Shown one piece after another: positions 35,291 to 47,880 of a DNA stretch of 64,000 bases (position 1 is its first letter; each line of letters starts with the position of its first letter). A program made the position numbers and the translations under genes. The notes beneath the pieces were generated by a model. The model was not told the DNA's origin. It worked only from the letters and a program-made list of their open reading frames with translations, and searched no databases. Source of the DNA: Flammula alnicola (lineage: Eukaryota; Basidiomycota; Agaricomycetes; Agaricales; Strophariaceae); the NCBI GenBank assembly GCA_015499995.1, contig JADNRV010000095.1, forward strand, positions 1-64,000, in the 5' to 3' direction.

Positions 35291-38200
35291 GATGACGAAT
35301 GCGCTGAGGGTACAATGAGCTTGTTGTAAGTGTTTGGAGAATCACAGCTGGAAAGAAATTCCCTGCTGGGTAGTCCTATAGGCGAAAAAAAAATGGTCAG
35401 TATGATTCGAGAAGGGCGGCTTAGAATCCGTCTCACCTGCTGGGCAATAGTAACTTGACCAGCGATTACGCGGCCTGAATCGCCAAGAAAAGCCTGGCGG
35501 GATGGGGGAGGGGGGTTTAGGGAAGGGAATTGGGGGTGATTTTGAAGCATGACAGCTGGGTATTTATTTGAGAAAGGCTAAACTCAGGAAGGCAGGAGGA
35601 AAGACCCCCAAACGAATGCGTGCAGCCTGTCCCTGTTCAAAATGGCAGACGATCACCCTAAACAATCAGCATTCCCACAATGGAACACTGTCGACTGATC
35701 AATAACATTTCTTCCCGATGAATTCCCTTGAGCAATGGGCCTGGTATTTATTCACATCGCCGAGCCTGTTGCAGGGAAACTAAAATTTAGAGACTTGAGG
35801 TAAGTAAACCTTGCACCTCATGGCACGAAAACGACTCGGAGAGAGACAAATATTTTCTCCTGCAACGCAGACACCAATCAGCTCATTCATCGAGTCAGGG
35901 AGAAAATTGGGGGAGAACGACGTGGAAAACTGATTGCGATTGGGGAAGGCTTGTCTGGGGGTCTATTGTAACGGAATACTTTTACGAATGTCATGTGTAA
36001 TAAATATAAATTTTCCTTCGAAACGGAATCACGACATCTGGAATTTTACCTCCCAAGAACCCCGAAACTTGAGTTGGCTGCCAAATAATCATAACCACAA
36101 TTCTGGACACTTTTAACTTGGAAGGTGTAAATAATATATCCATGTACCTAATATAGTACTGAATGCGACTTGAACCTGAGCACGATTCGCGATACGGCCG
36201 ACCGAACAGATGTTCGCACCAGCACATATTGTACGCTAAAATCTGGAAGAAGCTTGATATGCTCAATTAATGTATATAGGCAATTGTGTTCGACTACATA
36301 ACATCGGCTTTTCATGCACACGAGAATGCCTTGGTCGTGTTGCCACTTCTCGTCACCATCGAGTTACATGGTGCAGGGATGTGAGTGGCGTTGTGATTCC
36401 TCCGAAAAGAAGTTCGACCAACGCCGCGCACGCTTTTTATTTCTGCTAGATCAAGAAGTGTGCTGTGTTTCAGATTGTGCAGTGCGTCGGTACGCACGAT
36501 GTTGTTTCCCGCCGTTTATAGTTAGGAAATGCGACGCCCTCACTGCGTGCCGTTTGCTTGACGTTGGTCTCATTTCCTTGATTATGGCCGGATTTTAAAC
36601 AGAAATAGAGAGAGATGGTCTGTTCTTAATAATGGGTACCTAACGTAATCCTTAATCTGCATTAAAGATGTCGACGGAAAAACATGAGGCTCAAGGGCAG
36701 AAATCCGGATTAAAACTTGCCTTGCGACGCCGAAAAACACGGAAATAAAGATCTCAATCCATGGTGAGTGTCAATTCGGTATACATCTGCGTCAGCACAA
36801 TCATGTATGGGGAATAATCCACCTACATACTTATTGTGAACCGTTCATACTGGCTGGCTATTCCATAGGTCCAAATGTAGCATACCTGAATGCGAGATGT
36901 ATGGATTGCCCGAGAAAATTATGGACGAGTGAGAGCTAAAGAAAGACCTGCTTTTGAGCCAATTTTGAGCCGCTTCCTACGGACTCGTGAGAATTATGCT
37001 ACTCGACATCGGGTAAGTCCGTACTATCCTCTGCCGTTCCTGCCGGAAATTCTTTGATGGGCGTCTTACTTACTGTTTACATGGAGATGCAAAAACTCCG
37101 TTCGGGTTGCTTTCGGGAGGGAAATTTTTTGAAACTCCCAATTTCTCTCACAGTTCTGCGTCTCTCCTCATAAAATTTCAAAGATACGTAGTAGTATTCA
37201 GCTTCCTAACTATTATGCATTTTTAATTTTCTATTAAACTACCGCCTTTTCTGAACGCACAACTTGTTCTACGCCTCCAAAAAGTAAATATTCGAAGTAT
37301 GTATCTACCAAATTTTGGGGCAAATGATTCAAGCATTGTAGCACGATATGGTACTTATTTAAAAGGCCAAGTCAGAGTTTTTTGCAAATGGGAACAGCTC
37401 TTGGCTCAGCAGCCTACCTGGATCAGCCTCCCCTGATTCAGCGAGAATGTAGACGCAATGACCAACATTCTGCTGAAAAATATTTTCATGCCCACTTCTG
37501 CTACCTGGAATCCTTATTGATGGTATAAACCAGGTTTATTGTCGTTGACCTTCCTGACCCACCACACAACTTGAAGCGAGACGTGACCAGCGCTGTTCAA
37601 TACATACGAACGAACAGCGTAGAGTCTCGTTACAATTTTATTATTATTTCACGCCAAAATCGTTACCCCGAGCACCCCCAAAGACCCACTACCTAGAGGT
37701 AGCGGGCATATTAGAATGGATTCTGCCCAATTACAATCTCTAGACGGACATTAGGTATACGATGATGTCTTGACACTGGCACATGAGACGCACTGTGTGC
37801 AAGTACCTATTGGATCATGTTGAATTTGAAGTGTATTTAAAGTCTTCATAGCTCTCTAAAATACAGCCATCCATCCCGGGCCCAACGCACCTCATCATAG
37901 CTGCCCAGACTCCGAATTTGCGGACCTTCTTCCCATCGTCGGTACATCCTTCTAGACGCGTCGCACTGGTGAATTATATCCCCCCATCTAAGACGAGGAC
38001 ATGTCACAAAAAACGCCTCTGCCGCTCATCATCGGGGATTGATTTATCAAACAGTACAAGAACCTGTAAACGAGAAATTGTCGATATGACGTCGGAATCC
38101 TAATTGAACCAGTCGTTTGTTAGTTCAGATATCACGGACCTTCATCGATGGTGGTAACGTAAAGGGTTGAAAGTTGCAGTCATCGACTCCTTGCAGCTGC

Positions 38201-38386
38201 AACTTTCAACCCTTTACGTTTACCCTACCTTCCCTGCACACGCGCTGTTGTAAAAGAGGAACTTGGAGGGAAAATCTGGAGCCGTGTGCTGATGGACGAG
38301 GAACACATTCTTGGTTTATGTGTAGTCAGATAACACCGGATATAATTGAAATTGATAATAATACCACTAAAAAGGACTCTATCAAC
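35291..38386. other. 3.1-kb gene-poor region
   Basis: Holds the promoter of the F-box-like gene, then AT-rich sequence with only short frames. The single clear structure is the hairpin at 38156-38220. No transposase or RNA gene is recognised. Confidence 0.5.
38156..38220. repeat. Perfect 24-bp inverted repeat (hairpin)
   Basis: The arm 38156-38179 (AACGTAAAGGGTTGAAAGTT then GCAG) is repeated exactly, inverted, at 38197-38220, with a 17-nt loop. It lies 167 bp beyond the stop codon of the acid phosphatase gene. It could be a tiny foldback element or a 3'-end structure. Confidence 0.85.
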
Positions 38387-40192
38387 TCAGTTTTGACCCT
38401 CCGACGTCTTACACTTCCTGTCCTTGAACAGCGTAGCCTGATCCAATACGCTTCCATCCCCACTTTTCACAAACTCATGCGTCAAGTGGGTACAATTGTG
38501 GAACGTCAATCGGCTCCATCCATAGTCGGTGTCGATCCCTTTCCGACTGTAAGGCTGCAGGGTGCTGTCGAGCGTGTCCAAACCATCGTAGTGTCCTGCC
38601 GCACCATTAACGATGTACCATGGGAATTTGGGGTTATTGAGCTCATTAGGGTCGACAGTACCGTTGAAGATTGGCGCGGAGCGCTCGAAAGCATGGAAAT
38701 GCCCTGAGAGAACGAGGTCGACCGAATACTGGTTCAGGATGGATTCGAAGGCGAGTTGACACTCAGGGCATTGTTCTCCGCTGACGTACCATGGTCGATG
38801 ACCAGCTAAGTTGTGACAAAGAACGGCATAAGCGAAGTAGTATATATGAGGAGTCGAATATGACGCACCAGCGATAACCCATGGCGTCTTCTCCCTATCA
38901 ACATTCGCCAAATCCTTCTTCAACCAATCGATCTGCTGGTTCATCAATCCGAACGGACCACTATCCTCTCCAGGATTACCCTCCGAACCTCCGGGCTGAT
39001 CAGGTCCAATAATTCCATGACCAAGATCGGTCTCAGTATCGAACTGGACGTAATGGACCATTCCATGGTCGAATGAGTACCAGAAATTCTCGAGACTGGC
39101 AGATTCGGAAGAGGGCATGCGGAAATGATGGCGGAAGCCGGTGAAATTGGTTTGGCCGGGCATACAGATGGTAACGTCGTAGGAGATGTTGTGAGCTTTG
39201 TCTGTTGTGCCACCGTTGTCGCCTGAATCCATTTGTCAGAACATGTTCGACTTAAAAAATAAATTAAAACTCACAATTCGCCTCATGGTTTCCGGGTCCT
39301 ACCATCCATGCTTTTTGGCTTGACAATGGCGTCATTTCATCGTAAAACTGGTTGAGGAGCGACTCGTAGACGTGAACGCCGTCGGAAATAGTAGTGTTCG
39401 GAAGGAAGCCTTGGATCTCTTCCTTGAGCCAGTAGTCGGCGTAAGCTATGTCTCCAGCTGGAGGGATGCGCTTCGTCAGTAACCAGCTCGCGAATGGGGA
39501 GGAAGAATCATGGAAGTGATGGAGGTAAGATATGCGAACGACATAGGAAGGGGGTGCGGTATTGAAGGAGACGGAAGATTGTAGAGCGACATGAAAAGAA
39601 AGGATAGAAAAGATGGGGAGGACTCACGATGCCACAAGAAATCGAAGGTGTTATCCTCCTGTAATGACTGAATCGTGTTCTTCTGCCCGGGTTTGAGCGG
39701 ATTTGATGCCCCCTTTCCGACCGTCGTACTCAATCCTTGTGGGCCAATCAAACCCAAATCCACCACGACCGCCGTGGTGTACGGCGCGTGGTCGCCTTTC
39801 TCTCTCGCCGTCTTAAACGAATAGACCTGGCTCTCGTTCGCATGCATGGGTTGGTAGTAATACTGCGTGTTCGGGAACAGGTGGGTCAGCCGTACGTGGT
39901 TGCTGTAAGTGAGCGAGGTGGGGTAGGTTACGCTCTCGGCGTTAGCTGGGGAGGAGACAAATGGAAGAAAGTGGGGCGAGAATCCGTAGCGGACAGTGGG
40001 CGGCGAAGCAAGCTTGGAGAAAGTGTTCCAGGAGATCTGCATGCCAGTGGGCCCAGCATACGCAAGGCGCACTTGAACGGGTTCGAATGAGTTCGAAGGC
40101 ACGCGCACATGAGAGATGGAGGGAAGATCTGCAAGCGTGAAGGAGGCCAGACTTGCGAGGAGCAGCACCAGCTTTTGCTGGGTGGACGCCAT
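38387..40192 (-). CDS. Secreted purple acid phosphatase (metallophosphoesterase)
   Basis: Exons 40192-39628, 39457-39275, 39222-38869 and 38805-38387 join in frame to 506 residues. The start MASTQQKLVLLLASLASFTLA is a classical signal peptide. A fibronectin-like N-terminal domain follows (VRLAYAGPTGMQISWNTFSK). The metal-binding motifs of purple acid phosphatases are in order: VVVDLGLIG, GDIAYADYW (created by the first splice), GNHEANC, and VLSGHFHAFERSAP, with HY/YIVNGAAGH between. Several N-x-T sites suggest glycosylation. The enzyme should hydrolyse phosphate monoesters outside the cell or in the secretory path. The first motif has D-L-G but lacks the usual preceding G (V-D-L-G). I start at 40192 rather than 40279 because the signal peptide begins there. 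Confidence 0.92.
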
Positions 40193-40571
40193 GGCTACTC
40201 GGAATACAGGAGAGAAGTAACGGCGATTTCTCGTAGCATTTATAAAACGCTGGATAAAAGAGCCGCAATACGTACGCACGTTCGTTCGTAGATTAATTGG
40301 CGCTTACTGTTGGGATGAGATATGACCGACATCGGCTAGCTAGCGTTGCGCTATTTTTGGCTCAAACAATGTGGATGCTTGTTGGACGCTCGTGGAACTA
40401 TTTCAGGATCCTGTCCTTCAAAAATAACTTGGCTCGATGGCGAGCGAAAAGGGCCACTGCATTTAGAATGCTGTAGTTTTGGGATGTACGCTTCTGCTTT
40501 GAGTCTGTTTGAAGCATAAGCTGGCGCTGCGTCCGTTGCTTACCACCCGTACTGGCGTGATGAATCACTGA
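40193..40571. other. Divergent intergenic region
   Basis: Promoter of the acid phosphatase and presumed 5' region of the next gene. No separate gene is seen. Confidence 0.45.
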
Positions 40572-42164
40572 CGACAGGTACCAGCATGTGGTGCAGCAAA
40601 CGTGGGCTTCGCGGACGACAAGGTCACACGAGTACAAGTTATCGATCCATATCGAGACTTCGACGATGGAAGACATCGGGATATTGCTGGATATCATGCG
40701 CCGTGGGACGGAACGGGAGAGGTCTGTGTCACTGTCACGGCGGGTTCACAGTTCATATGTCGGCACCATCACATGACGGAAGTCGATGAGACAAAGCGGC
40801 TGCCACTCTGACCTCATAACCAACTTTATACGATGCGTCCTCTACCTAATCCACAGAATATCCACGTTGTTCTTAATCCAAAATCCGGTGGAGATGTATA
40901 TCTTGATATTCCCTACACTGATATCCGACGCCTAAGCCTCAGTCCTTCGAGGTTACTTCATTACTTTTGCTTCGTAGTTCTCGGTTTGAAAGGGACGGTG
41001 CACGCTGATGATGATCAAGTGGTTGCTCTGGAGGGAGAAGAAGGTCGTGCACTCAGTATCGGCATTGAAGCTGGTGGTACTTACCTCTATCACGTCGAAG
41101 GCGACGGCGAGTTGCATTTTCTCCAATATTTCACTTCACTGACACTGTCTCAGCACCATTCACTTCGGCACTTGTCGACCCAGAGGCCGTGCAAAAAGCG
41201 GGCAGTCAAAGCTTCAGCGTCTTCGCAAGATTACGGGGGGGCTTTTCGGTCGCGTTTGGATAAAAGAGACGGGTTCGGGATATTTACTGGCATACATCCA
41301 AGTTATTGCCACGGTCAACACATCATTGCACATAGCAAAGGTGATGATGTAGCTATTCGATTTTTCTTCGATGTGTACGTCCGGATTCTGATTATTTTCA
41401 GTGGCTCAATTTAATCATTGAAAATCGACCTCCTTACGATAACGAGGACATTTCTGGCTTTGCCGGGATCGATGATCCAAGAAATGGGTACCTGGACTCA
41501 TCCACCGTCCACGTTGACGCGTCGAGGAAGCGTGTTTTCATCTTCAAGGTACTGTAGTCCCATGGCCTCTTCGATCAAATCACACCCTTATTATCTACAG
41601 ACACCCAACTGTTACCTTCGTCGTGAGGATATTCCGCCGGCCGTGCGTCGCCGTGCTATTCGTCCCGGTAGCGCGCCCCCTCCCAATTGTCGCTTTACAA
41701 TGATGTGGGCGGTTGATAATCCTGATACCATGGGTCTGGATTTCGAATTGCCGTCCGACGCCAATTTCATTGAACCGACTGCTGATGATCTTCCTTCTGG
41801 TCTTCTTCTGGATTATTTCAATGCGGGAATCATACTCAAGAGGTATTTGAAAGGTAGTGAAAAGCTTGATTCGCATCCCTTTCCTCGACCTCCAGAACCA
41901 CCCGTTGTACACCAACAAACTTATATACCAAGGTCGGCTGATAGGAAAAGTCTAAATCGACCACCGCCTCCTCCAGGCACCAAATATCAACCGGAGCAGT
42001 TTGGGGATGATGGGCAGGATGGGGACCCTGATGAGTACGCCGATGCGATGGTTCTTGGCTTCTGGATGATGTCCGGAAACGCGCGAAAGAGACGTGAAAG
42101 GGAACAGCGAGAGCATACAGAACGGATTGACAGTTGGATTTCGACCTCAGCAACGGTAGTTTAG
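40572..42164 (+). CDS. Unrecognised multi-exon protein (5' end uncertain)
   Basis: Coding-like sequence starts near 40572 (VGFADDKVTRVQVIDPYRDF... then TGEVCVTVTAGSQFICRHHH). It continues after a probable intron ending CCACAG at about 40855 with NIHVVLNPKSGGDVYLDIPY, then EGEEGRALSIGIEAGGTYLY. A GTGTAC...TTTTCAG intron near 41376-41400 restores the frame into WLNLIIENRPPYDNEDISGF, and another ends CTACAG near 41600 into TPNCYLRREDIPPAVRRRAI. The C-terminal third is Pro-rich and acidic, ending in a basic helix (ARKRREREQREHTERIDSW) before TAG at 42162. No catalytic or binding motif is visible and I do not know the family. The start codon was not found, so an upstream exon may exist. Confidence 0.45.
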
Positions 42165-42690
42165 TTTTTTCGGTCTCTTTCTCTTCATTGTCTCTTATTA
42201 AGGTAGTAGAATTGTTACAATTATTAATCCATTATATCAGTGACCGTCAGCCGGCACGCTACTTCCTGATCATTTGGCTAGCGAGGCCAAGGAAATAGTA
42301 TATTAATGCCGTTTTACATTATGTAGGGCGTACATGATTGTCAGGTAGCGAAACAGCACGCTTTTCCAGAGCGACTCTTAGTAATGTTCAAAGTTAACGC
42401 CACAATACATGAATCGACCAGCGCACTGTTATTTCTGAATTGTACTGATTCTGTCACCCTTCGTTTAGCACTGGAGGGCTCTGTTTCCTCCTCTTCGCGC
42501 TCAATTCCACCCCTTGGGCATAGACCTTATTCTCAGTTCTTTTTCAAGGACACGCCTGCCTTCACGACTGTGACAACTCCAGTTGCCAGTATCATCATCG
42601 ACATCCACTTCAAGCTAAATGCATCTAATCAGTCGCTCTCGCAGGTCATTAGCCACGGCTCCTCATCCCAGGTGCATATTTCATGAGAAC
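42165..42690. other. Left flank of the large element
   Basis: Contains a 100-codon plus-strand frame (42384-42686) without a recognisable domain. I see no match to the right flank here. The boundary of the left arm lies at its end. Confidence 0.45.
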
Positions 42691-42960
42691 AGTCCGCAAT
42701 TTTGCAATCAATGACAAGCACTTAGCAAAATGAAAGCACAAAAACTTTACATTTCCTGGAAAAAAGGCACCAGAGTCTGGCAGACTGATGTATAAGTACC
42801 CAGTAATAGCCATAAAGTTTTGGTCAACAAAATGCAGCAAGTACCGGGTATGGATTAATCCTTCAAGGAGTGTAGCAGTCATTATTTCCCTCCGTCTCAC
42901 ATGAATAAATCCCTTTCAATTTATCCATCCCTCATGCTTGGTGAATAACGTTCTTCTGAT
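42690..42960 (+). repeat. Left terminal arm (inverted copy of right arm)
   Basis: Matches the reverse complement of about 62400-62640 over roughly 200 bp by eye, with some gaps. It includes a short outward-reading coding-like stretch (minus strand, YLLHFVDQNFMAITGYLYI) whose counterpart in the right arm reads LLHFVDKDFTATTGFLYI. Confidence 0.65.
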
Positions 42961-43830
42961 AAATTCGTCGACTTATTCATCCTTTGTCCTCGATAAATAA
43001 ATTTGCATTGGATAAATTCCCATCAATTTATTTATCCCTTGTGCTCGATGGATAAATTCCCATCAATTTATTTATCCCTTGTGCTCGATGGATAAATTCC
43101 CGTCGACTTATTCATCCCTTGTCCTCGATGAATAAGTTTCCTTTTATTTATCCGTTTCCATTTGAAGGATAAATTCCCGTCGATTTATTGATCCCTTGTC
43201 CTCGATGGATAAGTTTGCGTTGATTTATCAGTTTCTATTTCACGATGAATAAGTTTCCTTTTATTTATCAGTTTCCATTTGAAGGATAAATTCCCGTCGA
43301 TTTATTCATCCCTTGTCCTCGATGGATAAATTTGTGTTGATTCATCAATTTCTATTTCAAGGATAAATTCCCATCGATTTATTCATCCCCTATCCTCGAT
43401 GAATAAATCATTCTCAATGAATAAATTTCCTTCGATTTATTGATTTCTGTTCCATGGATAAATTCCGCTTAATTTTTTCATCCCCTTTTCTCAATGAATA
43501 GCCTCTCAATTTATTGGTTTCAATTTATGTTTATGTCGCAAATATGCAGGCTCTGCAGTAAATGGAGTGAGTCTGTGCATTGGTACGCTCTGCACATTCA
43601 ATAAATGCCCCTTGATTCGGCCTCACATGTATTTTTATAGTATCCGTCTTTCATTTCCTATTGATGCACAAATTGTGTTCAATTTATTCATACATTTTCA
43701 TGCTCTGATGAATAAATTGGTCCTTCCTTAATTTATCGATGAATAAATCATATCCGATTTATTCATCCCTTGACGAACAAATTTCTTTCCATTTGTCCAT
43801 CCCTTGACCGGCTTCATTCTTGATTGCTCC
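42900..43830. repeat. AT-rich minisatellite, left array
   Basis: Direct repeats of roughly 40 bp, for example two adjacent copies at 43018-43090, built from GATAAATTCCCATC, AATTTATTTATCCC and TTGTGCTCGATG. Units degrade toward 43830. Related units occur inverted in the right array and in a short block at 48110-48215. Confidence 0.85.
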
Positions 43831-44018
43831 GGGTGGTATGTTTTCCTTAACTGTGCAAAATAAAATAGAACGGTATATTCAATACAGTATTTACATTGAA
43901 TCTACATTGAACACATCGAAAAGTCCATTACTTTCACGCACCCACCATTCAGCGCTTGAATAGTGAGCATGTGAAATTGCTACCAACAGCCCCGTGACAC
44001 ATACCTAGGTAAACGATA

Positions 44019-46843
44019 CTAGTTCGTCTTCCTCTTCTTGCCCTTACCCTCGATCTCAGAAGTGGCCTTTCGTTTGTGGCAAATGCTCATCTCCTCTAAG
44101 CACCCCTTCATATCAGCCACTGCCTCCAGCCAGAGCCTGTCACGTCCCCGGAGAGACGCCCATGATCTCAACCCGATCATTGCGGTAACAATTCCAGTCA
44201 GACCACCCTTCCTCAACGTCGACATATCTTCCTTGTCTTGTGCAGCACTAAGGGGTCATGGAAGAGCACGAGGGGTTGTGACCTGTCGCCATTTGGGTTA
44301 AAGAAGGTTCCACCAAGCCAGCCATTCAGCTGCAAAGTTAGCGACGTCGTCAATCACTGGGATCACATTGTATCGGCAGGCCTGCAACCACTTTGAAAGG
44401 GCAGCAGGTCTCGATTTAGCCCCCAGTCGGTGCTGAACAACCACGGTAAGTATGACATCAGCCAACATTGACAAGAAACTAACCGATGTCCCTTCCAGTA
44501 ACCCAACTTCCATCTCGAACTTCATCCAGGCCTCTAGGCATTCTCGCCAAACTACGACCTCGTCAACCCCTTCCTTGAGGTAATCCCAAGCATTGGTAAG
44601 CCATTCTGGTTTGGTTCCACTGATTGTCTTGTCCGTTAATGGCACGACTTCCCTTGATGTTGCAGGTTTTCGCTGGCGTTGCCTAGAAGTATCGTGCGCA
44701 ACCGTATCGTGCGCAACCTGCCCAGTCAGTTGCAGCGGAGGCGCTTGGATGCTCGGAGACGTCTGGATGGTCAGCGGTGGCGGAGATGCTTGGATAGTCG
44801 GAGACATCTGGATGGTCGGCGGCAGCGCAGATGCTTGGACAGTGTCTGGCTGCAGCGGAGGCGCTTGGATGCTCGGAGACGTCTGGATGGTCGGCGGTGG
44901 CAGAAACGCTTGGACAGTGTCTGGCTGCAGCGGAGGTGCTTGGATGGTCGTCTGGGCAAGAGACATCTGGACGGTCGGCTGCGGCAGACACACCTGGGTA
45001 GCTAGGTGAGGGAGAGGCAAATGTAGAGCCGGTTCTAGCTGCAGTGAAGACCCTTGGATGGCCGGTAGCACCAGAGACAGGTACGTAGCCTGTGGCTGCC
45101 TGAACACTTGCTGGCTGTTCGAGAATGGTATGAAGCTGTTTTCTATGTCTTCGTTGTTCATCCACTGTCCGTCTAACCCAGAATACAACATGTCTTTCAT
45201 TGCCCAATTGTTTTCTAGCCCAAACATGTTTATATTGAATCCACCCATGTTTTGAGAATACGTGCTGCTGTCGGTGCTCGCTGGCATCAAATTGCTCGGT
45301 AAATCCCAACCCGACGTGACCTGATTGTGGATCGTTGAATTCTGGAGCATGCAGTCGGATTTTAGTCCTGGAAAGAGAGCGTTCAGGGTGGTTGACGCCT
45401 GAGGAATGACCACCGGAGGTGCAAGGGTTGTTAACGAGTCAGCCGGTGGGTGAAAGTTGGTTGCCGTTCCAGATATCTGACCGTTTACATCCACAGACAT
45501 CGAGGTAGAGGCCATGGCCCCATCAGATCCCATCATTAGGGTTTCTTCGCCCATCTTTTGGGTGGGACTCGGTGTTGGGATGATGGGAGCAATCGGGAAA
45601 TCGGGTTTAAGTAGGACAGTGCTTGCAGTCGCAGTCGAACTCAGCACAACGTTGGGAAGCACAGCAGTTTCAGCGCCTTCAGCCTGTGTGGTTGCGCCCT
45701 CAGCCTGCATCATCACTCCGTCTGAGCCAGGTTCTGTCGCTGGTAATGTGTCCTGACTAGCAAATTTTCTTCGAATAGGTTCTGCTGTACAAGAATTAGA
45801 TTACTTCAAAGAATTATATTGTTCAGACTCACGATACACCGAATGCAAGAAAGAAGAAAATGTCAAAAGAATTGCACTATCGTAATTCCCGAAAGCCTTT
45901 CTGAAAGAGTGGCCATAGGTGTTGCAACCGGTATGTATTCCTATAGTCGCAATATCTCCATTTGCTGAAGGATCGGGACCACCAGCAAGGACGGAAAATG
46001 ACCATCCAGTGCGCTCTCCCATTCTCTTGCAGAAGTCCCAGATAACCTCATGAAGCGATGATTGCGCCCTGAAGATTTCAGATCAGTGCGAGATGCAAAA
46101 ACATAATGATTCGACATACAGCAAAAGTTGATCAGGAGATAAAGCTTCAACAGCCTCGATTATAGATTTATCGGCCTCCTTTGAGCTCTCCCTGGCTGCC
46201 CGCTCTGCCTCCTGTGCCTCATGTATCTCTGCCTTTACCTCATCCGATTCATTCTTGAAGCACGCGGCAAGGTGCTTGTTGATGATGGCAATCCTTTGCT
46301 TTCTATCGATCTTAGAATCGCCTATCTCAGCCTCGACCGCGTGTTTGACGTGTGTCTCATAGTATCGCTTGGAATAAATATGAATCGCCGAGGAAATTCG
46401 TGATGCAGATGACGGAATCGAGATTTTAACGGTCTTGACTTTGCCGGTGCATTGGCCCTTATTGAGAGCGTGATTATTGAACCAATTGTAGATATTCTAT
46501 AAATACCTTTTAGGTCTGTGAATTGTCATGATATTATTTGATGCTTACCAATTGACGACAAGATACCCATGTCTCGTGTGGCAAATCGACTTCAGACTTA
46601 GGGGCCTTTGCAGTGCCCGAGGACTCCTCCACCTCAGATGCAGCATCAGGCCAGAGCGCAAAAAAATCACTATGGGTCTGTGTCCAAAAATCCTGGATGG
46701 ATGGTTGTCAATAACCGGCACAGTCCAGATGAGAAAGACCTACTTACTTGTAGTTTTTTCACCCTTTGGGCTGTGGCAAATGTGATGCGTCGCTGATTTA
46801 GAAATTCAAGTTGGGCCGCATTCGCCCATGGTGGTGACAGCAT
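44019..46843 (-). pseudogene. KDZ-associated agaricomycete protein with proline-rich repeats, two in-frame stops
   Basis: Begins at 46843 (MLSPPWANAAQLEFLNQRRI). Exons near 46843-46748 and 46692-46553, then from about 46498 on, give DFWTQTHSDFFALWPD, then NIYNWFNNHALNKGQ and RYYETHVKHAVEAEI. Downstream come KRMGERTGWSFSVLAGGPDP and GNYDSAILLTFSSFLHSVY. I recall this set of segments from a large agaricomycete family found beside KDZ transposases; its function is unknown. The middle is Pro/Gln/Thr-rich with tandem repeats. The C-terminal domain (PEWLTNAWDYLKEGVDEVVV, ALSKWLQACRYNVIP, AAEWLAWWNLL) is cut by TAA at 44298. The same frame goes on (PKWRQ...) through a TGA at 44256 and ends with MSTLRKGGLTGIVTAMIGLR to TAG at 44019. 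CAA-to-TAA and CGA-to-TGA changes explain both stops. Confidence 0.65.
44730..45000. repeat. In-gene tandem repeat encoding PPTIQ/SPSIQAPPLQ units
   Basis: Units of roughly 40-75 bp such as GGCGGTGGCAGAAACGCTTG and GCTGCAGCGGAGGCGCTTGG recur four or more times. On the minus strand they encode variants of PPTIQTSPSIQAPPLQPDTV. Copy number is likely variable between strains. Confidence 0.75.
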
Positions 46844-47228
46844 CTAGGTCCCGATCGAGGTTATCGGTGCAGTCTCTATTAGGTTAAGCTCGCTTACCTC
46901 ATGGAACTTGTGTTTGGGATTAATCTTTCGTGTCTCAGGTACGTATCCTTTTTAGGGAGTATTCAGCAAGTATTGAGCCTACAGACAGGCTACAAGGGAA
47001 CTTCCGGAGACCCGTATAGTTATGAACCTAATTTTTTTCAGTCAGCCACCAGTCATCTGCAGGTAGGTTGCCATTGAAGGTCATACGGCATATTCCAGAG
47101 TAACTGTACAGTTCAACAGCACATGGAAAAAACCATAAAATCTGCCCATCACCTGATCGACCAGCATATCTTTATCTCCCATCTCCAAAAGCCTCTAACC
47201 CAGTTTATACTCGATCAAAACTCTTCAC
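46844..47228. other. Divergent intergenic region inside the element
   Basis: A probable 5'-leader intron of the minus gene (GTAAGC...CTAG just before its ATG) lies at its left edge. No other gene is seen. Confidence 0.45.
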
Positions 47229-47481
47229 ATGGCTCACACCACACACACCGCAGACCCCGATGTCAAGATCAAGGTCACCCTCATGCACGTTATTGAGGGC
47301 TTGCACAAATTGGGAATTTATGTGGTCTCCCCGGCTGAACAGCTCAATGGTAGGACTTTTCTGCCACCCTTGCGAATTATTTTTTTAAAGTGAGCCACAT
47401 TCAGAGAAGGAGCATGTCGCAGCGGGGACCCAGCCCAAGGAAGCGGCTACCCCTGTGGTTGGTGCGGATTCTGTTCTGAAG
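47229..47481 (+). CDS. Possible 5' exons of a small element-borne gene
   Basis: ATG at 47229 opens MAHTTHTADPDVKIKVTLMH then VIEGLHKLGIYVVSPAEQLN. A 55-nt intron (47350-47404) joins in frame to EKEHVAAGTQPKEAATPVVG. A GT donor follows at 47482. Beyond this point the sequence is better explained by the minus-strand gene. These exons may belong to one transcript with the 48338-49072 gene, which would need a long intron spanning the minus-strand gene. Function unknown. Confidence 0.35.
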
Positions 47482-47880
47482 GTAGCCATTCCGTCAGTCC
47501 CGATTGGTTCCAGTACATTTGTCTCAATTCAGACATGTTATCCAACCATACCCGCAATGCACGCTCAGTTGTCGATTCTTCCGGGTGAGCTTGAATATAT
47601 GGGGATGTAGTGGAAGAGCTACAAATAGTCAATGTACACCATTCTGATCAGAATCACTGATATCTTCAAGTTGAGAGGCTTACTTTAACGGATGTCTCTT
47701 GCAGTATTGTTTCCGCCGTTGCTCGTTGATTCCTTCTCTCTTTCTGGATGAACATTGAGTTTCTGAGGAATGATAAACTATTTGGTAGAGAAGAAAATAC
47801 CTCTCATAGTGGCACTTACTTTTGGCTCTATTGGCGGCAAGCTTTTCGTCAGACGTGTGATACAGCCGTTGTCGACCCAT
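47447..47880 (-). CDS. Small basic protein with ANRAKS-type motif
   Basis: Exons 47880-47801, 47743-47684 and 47618-47447 join in frame to 103 residues. The first half is strongly basic: MGRQRLYHTSDEKLAANRAK then SKCHYERKREGINEQRRKQY, resembling the ANRxKSxxHYERN...INxxRRxxY helix that I associate with small agaricomycete proteins near transposons, perhaps a DNA- or RNA-binding helix. The second half (TTERALRVWLDNMSELRQMY) is an acidic amphipathic helix. All junctions are GT-AG and in phase, which supports the model. Function is unknown. Confidence 0.55.

Noticed and set aside
42900..43830. Regular repeats that could suggest a CRISPR array
   Set aside because: Units are direct AT-rich minisatellite copies without unique spacers, in a fungal genome.
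47405..47610. Extension of the plus-strand 47229 gene to the stop at 47608
   Set aside because: It would overlap the well-phased third exon of the minus-strand 103-residue gene.
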